A stretch of 30,989 nt of DNA from an uncultured Treponema sp. (GTDB lineage: Bacteria > Spirochaetota > Spirochaetia > Treponematales > Treponemataceae), in NCBI GenBank assembly GCA_938045195.1, contig CALINC010000076.1, positions 1 to 30,989 of the forward strand. The letters are read 5' to 3'. This document shows positions 22,479 through 28,966 of the stretch, one piece after another. The notes beneath the pieces were generated by a model, which saw nothing but the letters and a program-made list of their open reading frames with translations, had not been told where the DNA came from and did no database searches. Both the position numbers and the translations under genes were made by a program. Within the stretch, counting starts at the first letter, position 1. The number at the start of each line of letters is the position of its first letter.

Positions 22479-24272
22479 TTAATTACCTATTTTCCGGTAA
22501 TTTCTATCCAAATCGTCAAACTGCTTATTCATTCTATCCGCTACCGCTGAGATTCCTGTAATGTCATCGTTTGAAAAAGCCGTCTTCATGCGGATTATTT
22601 CTTCGCGGCACGGCAAAGCTGTAATTTTTATCAATGGGCAGCCTTTTTTTATGACGGCTTCGGCTCTTTTGTAAAAGTCCATTACAGTAACAAGAATAAT
22701 AAGCTGCTTTTCGGGTACTGAAAACATATCAATTTCATCAAAGGCACTTTGCTGCAAAAAGCCGTTCTTTATCATTTCTGCGGTTACCAAAACAATCCGC
22801 TCCGTATCGGGTAAGGCATCGGGACCTATCAGCCGGACGATTTGTTCAAGTTTTTGTTCCCGCTTTAATAAGTCCAGCGCTTCAAGTCTGACGCGGCTCC
22901 AGCGGGGATCGAGTTTATCCCACCAATCTTTTATTTCGTCCGCATATTCGGAATACGATTCAATCCAGCCTATCGCAGGATAATGGCGTGCATTTGCCAA
23001 TTCCCTATCTAACGCCCAAAAACAGCGGATAAAACGCTTTGTGTGCTGGGTTACCGGTTCGGAAAAGTCGCCACCCGGCGGAGAAACCGCACCGATTACC
23101 GAAACGGAACCGTAGTCTCGGTTTAAGGTTTGAATGCGCCCTGCCCGTTCGTAAAATTCAGCCAAACGCGTCGGCAGATATGCAGGGAAGCCTTCTTCGG
23201 CAGGCATTTCTTCCATGCGTCCGGAAAGTTCGCGCAAGGCTTCCGCCCAACGGCTTGTCGAATCTGCCATAATAGCCACGTCCATCCCCATATCACGGTA
23301 ATATTCCGCCAGAGTAATGCCCGAATAAAGCGAAACTTCGCGGGCGGCAACCGGCATATTTGATGTATTGGCAATCAAAATTGTTCTTTCCATTAAGGAA
23401 CGGTTTGTACGCGGGTCGATAAGTTCAGGGAATTCAGTAAGAACATCGGTCATTTCGTTGCCGCGTTCACCGCAGCCGATATACACAATAATATCGGCAT
23501 CGCACCATTTAGCAACGGCGTGCTGCGTCATCGTTTTACCCGTACCGAAACCTCCGGGTATAGCCGCCGTGCCGCCTTTTGAAAGCGGAAAGAAAACATC
23601 GATAACCCGCTGTCCGGTAATGAGCGGCTCTGAAACCGTGAGTTTTTGCAAAAAAGGGCGGGGTTTGCGTACCGGCCAATAATGCGAGAGGTAAAGCGGC
23701 TCATCGAGTTCGGTTTTGCCGATAAGTTCGTCTATAGTATAATCACCCTCGCCTGCAAAGTCTTGCAAAAGTCTTCCCCGTATAAAAGGCGGAACCATAA
23801 TTTTATGTTCTACGGATTCGGTTTCTTTTACCGTACCGATAATCATACAAGGAGCAATCGAAGAGCCTTTTTCAAAAACGGTTCCATCATATTGTTTAGC
23901 CGGAACAAAATGCCATTTTTTTTTGTCATCAATCGGTTCGGTTCTGACACCCGGCGTTAAAAAACCGCCTGTTGTTTCGTAAAGCGTTTTAAGCGGCCGC
24001 TGAATACCGTCATAGATTGTTCCGATAAGACCGGGTCCCAGACGTACGGAAAGCGGACGTTTATACGAAACGACTTCTTCACCGATTTTCATACCCGTAT
24101 CGTCTTCATATACTTGTATTGTTGCAATGCCGTTTTGTAATCGGATAATTTCACCGATGAGAGCTTTTTTACCGACATCAACAACATCATATAAGCCGCA
24201 GGATGAAAGCCCTTCCGCATATACTATCGGTCCTGAAATACGTGTAATATGCCCTATAATTTTAGTACTCAT
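22479..24272 (-). CDS. atpA: V/A-type ATPase catalytic subunit A
   Basis: A 597-residue catalytic subunit of a V/A-type H+ or Na+ ATPase, part of the A3B3 head that hydrolyses or makes ATP. The N-terminal barrel (GHITRISGPIVYAEG) leads to the bulge/non-homologous region. Walker A is GGFGTGKTMTQH (about 237-248), and the family stretches GCGERGNEMTDVL, AIMADSTSRWAEALRE and GAVSPPGGDFSEPVT are intact. Length is normal. GGAG lies five bases before ATG 24272. A multi-hairpin element separates it from subunit E upstream. The expected next genes B and D are missing from this locus; the following gene is unknown. An A subunit cannot form a head without B, so B must be encoded elsewhere or this system is incomplete. 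Confidence 0.96.
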   Translation of the reverse strand: MSTKIIGHITRISGPIVYAEGLSSCGLYDVVDVGKKALIGEIIRLQNGIATIQVYEDDTGMKIGEEVVSYKRPLSVRLGPGLIGTIYDGIQRPLKTLYETTGGFLTPGVRTEPIDDKKKWHFVPAKQYDGTVFEKGSSIAPCMIIGTVKETESVEHKIMVPPFIRGRLLQDFAGEGDYTIDELIGKTELDEPLYLSHYWPVRKPRPFLQKLTVSEPLITGQRVIDVFFPLSKGGTAAIPGGFGTGKTMTQHAVAKWCDADIIVYIGCGERGNEMTDVLTEFPELIDPRTNRSLMERTILIANTSNMPVAAREVSLYSGITLAEYYRDMGMDVAIMADSTSRWAEALRELSGRMEEMPAEEGFPAYLPTRLAEFYERAGRIQTLNRDYGSVSVIGAVSPPGGDFSEPVTQHTKRFIRCFWALDRELANARHYPAIGWIESYSEYADEIKDWWDKLDPRWSRVRLEALDLLKREQKLEQIVRLIGPDALPDTERIVLVTAEMIKNGFLQQSAFDEIDMFSVPEKQLIILVTVMDFYKRAEAVIKKGCPLIKITALPCREEIIRMKTAFSNDDITGISAVADRMNKQFDDLDRNYRKIGN

Positions 24273-24282
24273 CTCTTCTCCA

Positions 24283-24433
24283 ATAAAAATATTTTGCAGG
24301 AAACATCAGTTTCCGAAAAATATTTTTTCAAGCGGTTTGGCTACAAACCGCATACAATTTACGAGTTTTTGAACTTTATGAAAAAACTCGCAGGATAAAC
24401 AGCGAGGTGCTATTTGCACCGAACCGTTTATCA
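24283..24433 (-). repeat. Multi-hairpin intergenic element, copy D
   Basis: The most divergent copy, between V-ATPase E and A. It starts at the TGA stop of subunit E (GTGATAAAC). The second stem is CGAGTTTTT/AAAAACTCG instead of GTTTGCC/GGCAAAC, the third GCGGTTTG/CAAACCGC, and the inner first stem GGTGC/GCACC. The last hairpin has GGAAAC/GTTTCC flanked by AAAAATATTTT arms and ends in TTTTTATTGGAG, the Shine-Dalgarno of atpA. Confidence 0.85.
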
Positions 24434-25054
24434 CTCCTCCAAATCCCCAAATAAGGCAGCTTTTAACTCTGCCCGTTTTTCAGTTAATAAGCGTATTTTA
24501 ATCTCATCAATAGAAGCCTTGCAGATAAAAACACCGCTTGTGTCTTCAGCAAAAATTCCATCTTTAAGTCCTGCAATTTCCGCTTCCGCACCGGAAAGCT
24601 CTTTATATTCTTCTATTTTGGAGCCTTTAAAATTCTCCGCCACTATTTTTTCTATTTTATCTCTTGGATAGCCCGAATATTTTATTTTAAGGCCGGAGCC
24701 TTGAACAACATCTGTAAAAGCATGTAACAGTGCAGAAATAATTATAAGCCTATTGTCTTCTCCTATTTTTTCAAAATACGCGTCCAATGCTTTTTTTATT
24801 TCGGTATCAAAAAAAGAAATACGCTTACGCAGTTTTTCAAGCGGAATAGCCGCTTCGGAATCGCTTTTGTACGCTTCAATTTTTGCAGCATATAATGCTT
24901 TTTTTTCTTTTTTAGTTTTTTCGATTTTAGCAGCGACACCTGACAATACGGCTTTAGCTTCTGCATCGGCATTTTTTAAAATGCGTTCTGCCTTTTTACG
25001 GGCATCTTCTTTAATTTCTTTATCCAGAATTTCCGTTGAACGAAGTTCTTCCAT
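24431..25054 (-). CDS. atpE: V/A-type ATPase subunit E (peripheral stalk)
   Basis: A 207-residue protein with the E-subunit pattern: a long charged N-terminal coiled coil (EIKEDARKKAERILKNADAEAKAVL and on to about residue 75) and a globular C-terminal domain ending ASIDEIKIRLLTEKRAELKAALF. Subunit E forms the peripheral stalk that holds the catalytic head. Start: ATG 25054 follows GAGG by nine bases; a TTG at 25069 in the same frame overlaps the Shine-Dalgarno and is less likely. It lies 15 bp after subunit F and belongs to the same transcript. Confidence 0.85.
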   Translation of the reverse strand: MEELRSTEILDKEIKEDARKKAERILKNADAEAKAVLSGVAAKIEKTKKEKKALYAAKIEAYKSDSEAAIPLEKLRKRISFFDTEIKKALDAYFEKIGEDNRLIIISALLHAFTDVVQGSGLKIKYSGYPRDKIEKIVAENFKGSKIEEYKELSGAEAEIAGLKDGIFAEDTSGVFICKASIDEIKIRLLTEKRAELKAALFGDLEE

Positions 25055-25069
25055 AAATATTGACCTCAA

Positions 25070-25411
25070 TTAGACATGAATACCCACCGCTTCCCGTATG
25101 GAATCGGTGAGCGTTTTTTTGCCTTCCATTTTTCCTTGCAGACAAGGAATTTCTACGATAAGCGGATAATCGCCTTTTAGCTGCCAAGTTTTTAATTCTT
25201 CGCTTAAAAATTCAGCCACCTGTTCGGTAACAATTAAAACTTTAGGTCTTTCTACGGCTGACGGAAGATTTCCGGCAAGTACATTACCGCTACCCGTTAC
25301 TTTGTTAAAGGCAAGCAAGGCCTCTTCCCGGGAATTGGCAGTAAAGCCCTCCACTCCTACCAGTGAAAAACCGATAACCAATTCCCGCTCGCCTATTATG
25401 CAGTATGACAC
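25070..25411 (-). CDS. atpF: V/A-type ATPase subunit F
   Basis: A 113-residue protein with the small Rossmann-like fold of V/A-ATPase subunit F, part of the central stalk. It opens YCIIGERELVIGFSLVGVEG and contains RPKVLIVTEQVAEFL, both typical of the family. It starts with GTG at 25411; an in-frame ATG is not available before the conserved beginning. The gap to subunit K upstream is only nine bases, too small for the large membrane subunit I that sits between K and F in the related treponemal operon. Confidence 0.85.
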   Translation of the reverse strand: MSYCIIGERELVIGFSLVGVEGFTANSREEALLAFNKVTGSGNVLAGNLPSAVERPKVLIVTEQVAEFLSEELKTWQLKGDYPLIVEIPCLQGKMEGKKTLTDSIREAVGIHV

Positions 25412-25420
25412 GTAAATTGC

Positions 25421-25726
25421 CTATAGAAATATTATCAAAAAAGCAACGATAAAGCCCCAAAGACAAATTCCCTCCGCAAGTCCGACGAATGGAATTGCTT
25501 TACCGGAAACTTCAGGATTTTCGCTTAATGCACCCATTGCAGCGGCACCGATTTTTCCTACAGCCATACCGCCTGCAATACATGCAATTCCTACGGCAAG
25601 TGCTGCGGAAATATAGCGTATCGAGGCGACCCTAGCTTGTGCGTCTGTTGTTGCAGTGTCGGCAAAGAGCATACCGGCAGAGAAACAGGCAAATACGAAT
25701 AAAATAAAAACAAATTTGCGATTCAT
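25421..25726 (-). CDS. atpK: V/A-type ATPase rotor-ring subunit K (proteolipid c)
   Basis: A 101-residue proteolipid with an N-terminal hydrophobic signal-like segment (FVFILFVFACFSAGMLFA) followed by the two-helix hairpin of the c/K ring: SAALAVGIACIAGGMAVGKIGAAAMGALSENPE and PFVGLAEGICLWGFIVAFLI. The ion-binding glutamate lies in GLAEGI in the last helix. A single hairpin plus leader segment indicates the short K type. It is the first gene of the cluster: GGAG is seven bases before ATG 25726 and a promoter lies at 25753-25781. Confidence 0.88.
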   Translation of the reverse strand: MNRKFVFILFVFACFSAGMLFADTATTDAQARVASIRYISAALAVGIACIAGGMAVGKIGAAAMGALSENPEVSGKAIPFVGLAEGICLWGFIVAFLIIFL

Positions 25727-25752
25727 CTCTTTTCTCCTTAGTCTAGACGATA

Positions 25753-25781
25753 ATTATACACCTTTTAATTTTATTATACAA
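25753..25781 (-). promoter_or_regulatory. Promoter of the V-ATPase gene cluster
   Basis: On the minus strand, TTGTAT (25781-25776), 17 bp and a perfect TATAAT (25758-25753). A short leader with a normal Shine-Dalgarno leads to subunit K. A second TATAAT overlaps the -35 of the first (about 25774-25779) and could be an alternative start. Confidence 0.6.
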
Positions 25782-25878
25782 TAAGAAAACGATAAATTTA
25801 TCAACAAAATAGAATTTTTCAAAGTAGAAACTTCCAAACTTTCATTAATTTTTTTTAGGAAAAACCCGACAATAATAA

Positions 25879-25986
25879 CTGAGTAGGTCGAATGACGCTG
25901 CATTATCGGCAAATGGGACATTCTTTGCGAGGTATGCAGAAAGTATTTTTAACGAAATCAATAATCTCGATGCAGAGCGTAGATAA
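25879..25986 (+). pseudogene. C-terminal gene fragment in front of purN
   Basis: A frame closed on both sides by stops encodes NDAALSANGTFFARYAES, then IFNEINNLDAERR, a sensible protein end without any start. The last part (INNLDAERR) recurs as INNSDAEHCRR in the repeat copy at 10492-10558, so it probably derives from a multicopy gene or element. The 310-bp gap 25727-26036 otherwise holds only the V-ATPase promoter and repeat copy 2. Confidence 0.35.
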
Positions 25987-26022
25987 ATATCGTCAGGTAT
26001 TAAACACGCCGCACGAATAAAA
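25956..26022 (+). repeat. Degenerate dispersed repeat, copy 2
   Basis: The same 67-bp length as copy 1 (10492-10558), roughly two thirds identical by eye, sharing GAYGCAGARC and GGTATTAAAC then CCGCACGAATAAAA. It ends 14 bp before the purN ATG. Confidence 0.6.
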
Positions 26023-26036
26023 AATGGAATAACAAA

Positions 26037-26609
26037 ATGAAAAAATTAGTGATTTTAGTTTCCGGCAACGGAAGCAACTTGCAAGCAGTTATTGACGCAG
26101 TTCAGACAGGGATAATAGCTTACTCAATTGAAGCTGTGGTTTCAAACAAAAAAGAAGCATTTGCTTTGAAGCGGGCTGAAGCTGCAGGCATAAAAACGAT
26201 ATATCTTCCATTCAAAAAAGGTTCCGATAGGAACGCCTACGATGCAGAACTTGCAAAAACGGTAAACGCATTTAAGCCCGACTGTGTTTTTCTTCTCGGT
26301 TGGATGCGTATTTTAACCGATGATTTTATTCTCCCCTTTAAAGATAAACTTATCAATTTGCATCCGGCACTTCCTGGAACATTTCCCGGCACAGAAGCAA
26401 TAAAACGGCAATACGAAGCATTCCATGCCAACAAGATAACGGAATGCGGCATTATGACTCACTTTGTCCCCGATGAAAGAGTGGATTCCGGTCCTGTTAT
26501 CTTCACACAAACCGTACCGCTTTATCCGCAAGACAGTTTACAAACCTTTGAAAAACGGATACACGAAGCCGAGCATAAATTGGTAGTAAAAACGCTACAA
26601 CAAATATAA
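26037..26609 (+). CDS. purN: Phosphoribosylglycinamide formyltransferase
   Basis: A 190-residue GAR transformylase, which adds a formyl group from 10-formyltetrahydrofolate in purine synthesis. It begins with the substrate loop LVILVSGNGSNLQA. The catalytic Asn and His are in INLHPALPGTFPG (about residues 107 and 109). The Asp is in VPDERVDSGPVI (about 150). Length is normal for the family. Only a weak GGAA precedes the ATG. No other pur gene is nearby, and degenerate repeat DNA lies immediately upstream, so the native promoter may have been altered. Confidence 0.93.
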   Translation: MKKLVILVSGNGSNLQAVIDAVQTGIIAYSIEAVVSNKKEAFALKRAEAAGIKTIYLPFKKGSDRNAYDAELAKTVNAFKPDCVFLLGWMRILTDDFILPFKDKLINLHPALPGTFPGTEAIKRQYEAFHANKITECGIMTHFVPDERVDSGPVIFTQTVPLYPQDSLQTFEKRIHEAEHKLVVKTLQQI

Positions 26610-27003
26610 GTGGACATCTGTCAAAAACTTTGTTAGATTTTTTAGAGATGCCCCATCAGCAAAGCTGATAATCGGTTTCGCCGATAGATAGTTTTTAGTA
26701 AGTCCTTATATATCAATGCCTTACGAAAAACATCGAAAGTTAAATACGGCACTTTTAAATACATTCGTTTCAAGATAATAATTTTCATCCTTTGATTTCT
26801 TTTTATTCGTGTGGTTTAATACCCTGTTGCTGCGCAACGTACGCTCTGCGTCGGGGTATGTTGATTTTTATAGGCATCAATTTTAAACTTCCCCAGCCGC
26901 AGTTTTCCGTAAAATGCAGTTTTACCGATTTCACAAATTTTACCGAGCTTGACCGTTTAATAGTTTTTTGTTATTGTTATTTATGCTGAATTGCAGAGGT
27001 TGT
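26610..27003. other. 394-bp gap with small hairpins and repeat copy 3
   Basis: No convincing gene. Just after purN two tight hairpins stand in tandem: ATCAGC-AAA-GCTGAT (26655-26669) and ATCGG-TTTCG-CCGAT (26671-26685), the second followed at six bases by TTTTT and possibly the purN terminator. A short open stretch before them ends LLDFLEMPHQQS but has no start and looks like a gene scrap. The inverted copy of the dispersed repeat is at 26801-26852. A frame at 26792-26989 has an odd cysteine-rich composition and is not believed. Confidence 0.5.
26801..26852 (-). repeat. Degenerate dispersed repeat, copy 3 (inverted)
   Basis: Read on the minus strand it starts GACGCAGAGCGT and ends GGGTATTAAACC then ACACGAATAAAA, like copies 1 and 2 but with a 2-bp net deletion near the right end. 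It is in the opposite orientation and some 780 bp from copy 2, flanking purN. Confidence 0.6.
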
Positions 27004-27510
27004 ATGAAAAAAATTATTATATTGATTTCAATTTTTTTATTTGCTGTAAACCTTTATTCTCAAGAAATTCGAGTACCGGTGAATGGAGGTGCAATATACG
27101 GCATCTTATCAATTCCTGAAAAAACACAAACCTTTCCACCGGCTATTATTGTTGCCGGTTCCGGGGCAACCGATAAAGACGGGAACAATGGTACTCAATT
27201 ATTCCGCAAAAGCGTACAGCCTTATTTAATCAGCCGGTTTAAATTTTTTCCGGCTGTAGAAATACAAAAACTTTCGATTCCATGTCTTATTATTAACGAC
27301 GGAGATGATGTTCAAGTTTCTACTGATAATGCAGATATGCTGCACAAAACTTGTAAAAAAGGAAAACTTGTAATTATTCCGAATATGACGCATACCTTAA
27401 AAGAAACTTCATCTACCGTAAACCAACTGCAAATGTATATTGATCCTTCTATTCCGGTTTCAAAAATACTGATAGAAACTATTAGCGAATTTGTTTTAGA
27501 ACTCAAGTAA
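27004..27510 (+). pseudogene. Alpha/beta hydrolase with an in-frame internal deletion
   Basis: A 168-residue product with a signal peptide (KIIILISIFLFAVNLYSQ) and the beginning of an exported alpha/beta hydrolase: VPVNGGAIYGILSIPE, then AIIVAGSGATDKDGNNG (about 58-74). It then jumps to the last third of the family, IQKLSIPCLIINDGDDVQVS (acidic residue strand) and IIPNMTHTLKE (catalytic-type His). The middle, including the GxSxG nucleophile elbow and the DKRG region, is absent. Relatives are usually about twice as long. The frame is kept across the deletion, with the join near residue 75-85, so a short protein might still be made, but it cannot have hydrolase activity without the serine. AGAGG lies four bases before ATG 27004. 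Confidence 0.8.
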
Positions 27511-27522
27511 ATAAGAGGATAT

Positions 27523-28257
27523 ATGAATAAACCTAAAATGATTATTTTTGATTATGGTAATACGCTTATTTTTGAAAAAGAACTTAATTTACAAAAGGCT
27601 TATGCGCAGTTATATACATGTATTTCAAAAAATCCCGATAAGATAAGCAGTGATGAGTTTTATAAAAAAGCAACTGAAACTTTTGATATAATAAAAACAA
27701 GAGCACTTGAAAACGATATTGAAATTCATCAGCATATTTTTTACAACGCTTTATTTCAAAGTCTTAATATTGAATTTGAATTACCCTATGTTGAATTGGA
27801 GCGTGTTTTTTGGGAGGCTTTGGCTCCGTGCATGCCGATGCCTAATATTGAAAATCTACTACTCTATTTGGAAAAACAACACATCCGTTCAGCAGTTATA
27901 AGCAATATATCTTTTTCCGAACAAGCTCTTACAAATAGAATAAACAAGTATTTGCCTAAAAATAATTTTGAATTTATAATTGCTTCGAGCGAGTATGGAT
28001 TTAGAAAACCGGAAAAAATTCTTTTTGAAATTGCTTTAAAAAAAGCCAGTTTAAATGCCTGCGATGTTTTATATTGCGGAGACAATAAGCGTGCCGATAT
28101 TATGGGGGCGGCTTCGGCAGGTATAACGCCGGTTTTATTTACAAGTGATTTGGGCTGTCCTTATTATAATGATTCGAAGATTAATCTTAGTTTTGATTTT
28201 ATCGCAATAAAGGATTGGAATGAATTAATTAACAAGTTAGCATCCGCTGAAAGTTAA
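27523..28257 (+). CDS. HAD-superfamily hydrolase
   Basis: A 244-residue haloacid-dehalogenase-like hydrolase, probably a phosphatase on a small substrate. Motif I is MIIFDYGNTLIF with Asp 10 as nucleophile; the second Asp of the usual DxDxT is replaced (DYGNT), as in subgroups with DxGxT. Motif II is AVISNIS (about 127). Motif III Lys is in FRKPEKILFEIAL (about 160). Motif IV is YCGDNKRADIMGAASAG (about 185). An alpha-helical cap is inserted after motif I. GAGG lies four bases before ATG 27523, 12 bp after the hydrolase remnant. Substrate unknown. Because the general acid of motif I is missing, activity should not be assumed to be the standard one. Confidence 0.85.
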   Translation: MNKPKMIIFDYGNTLIFEKELNLQKAYAQLYTCISKNPDKISSDEFYKKATETFDIIKTRALENDIEIHQHIFYNALFQSLNIEFELPYVELERVFWEALAPCMPMPNIENLLLYLEKQHIRSAVISNISFSEQALTNRINKYLPKNNFEFIIASSEYGFRKPEKILFEIALKKASLNACDVLYCGDNKRADIMGAASAGITPVLFTSDLGCPYYNDSKINLSFDFIAIKDWNELINKLASAES

Positions 28258-28258
28258 A

Positions 28259-28295
28259 AATACTTAAAGTTTTGCGGTGCAAAACTTTAAGTATT
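28259..28295. terminator. Strong bidirectional hairpin terminator
   Basis: AATACTTAAAGTTTTGC (28259-28275) and its exact complement (28279-28295) form a 17-bp stem with a 3-nt loop, between the convergent HAD and exonuclease genes. On the minus strand the stem runs into TTTT; on the plus strand a T run follows after four bases. It should end both transcripts. Confidence 0.85.
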
Positions 28296-28312
28296 CGGTT
28301 GTTTTTTAATCC

Positions 28313-28966
28313 TTAAAATAAATTTTGAGTTAATTTTGTTCCGTCTTCTTCAGGATCTTTTGTGCTTAGGTAATCTTCAATAACAACGCCGTTTTTATAA
28401 TACTCCAGCATACCTGAATTTTTTTCAAAAAAATGCGCTGTTGCAATTTTAAAAAATTCCATACATACACGGGCATCATCTTCAGCTCGGTGAGCGTTAA
28501 TTGCCTGCACGCCGAATTGCACTGCCAGATTTTGAAGTGCATAGCTTGAAAGGCCCGGATAAACTTCACGCGCAAAGGTGAGAGTGTCGAAAACTTTATG
28601 GTTAAGTTTTGTCTTGCCGCAGCGTTCAAGTTCGCAATTTATAAATGCAATATCAAAACCGGCATTATGAGCCACCAGCACAGTATTTTTGATAAAGCTT
28701 AAAAAATCCGGAAGTATTTGTGCAAACTTAGGTTTATCGGCAAGCATTTCGTCGGTTATTTTGTTTACTTCTCCCGCCTCCAAGGGCATCGGTTTTTCCG
28801 GATTTATTAAAACATTAAACCGCGAAATTATTCCGCGCTTATCAAATTTAACTCCGCCTATTTCGACAACTCGTTCTTCTTTTGCGTTAATGCCTGTAGT
28901 TTCCGTATCAAAAGCCGTAAAAACAGCCTTATCGTAGACGGCAGCAATCCAATCATAAGAACCCAT
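28313..28966 (-). CDS. DnaQ-like 3'-5' exonuclease (DEDDh)
   Basis: A 217-residue exonuclease of the DnaQ/epsilon type, which removes nucleotides from 3' ends in proofreading or repair. Exo I is FTAFDTETTG (Asp 20, Glu 22), Exo II is VAHNAGFD (about 97-104), and Exo III epsilon has the His/Asp pair in NAHRAEDDARVC (about 158). All four acidic ligands and the catalytic His are present. It is shorter than fused polymerase forms and resembles the separate epsilon-like proteins of spirochaetes; whether it is the replicative epsilon cannot be told. Its ATG overlaps the stop of the upstream phosphomutase gene (TAATG), so the two are coupled. Confidence 0.9.
   Translation of the reverse strand: MGSYDWIAAVYDKAVFTAFDTETTGINAKEERVVEIGGVKFDKRGIISRFNVLINPEKPMPLEAGEVNKITDEMLADKPKFAQILPDFLSFIKNTVLVAHNAGFDIAFINCELERCGKTKLNHKVFDTLTFAREVYPGLSSYALQNLAVQFGVQAINAHRAEDDARVCMEFFKIATAHFFEKNSGMLEYYKNGVVIEDYLSTKDPEEDGTKLTQNLF

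Noticed and set aside
26792..26989. 65-codon plus-strand frame in the purN-hydrolase gap
   Set aside because: Odd composition (CCCC-type clusters, many F and C), no ribosome-binding site, and it crosses the inverted repeat copy 3.
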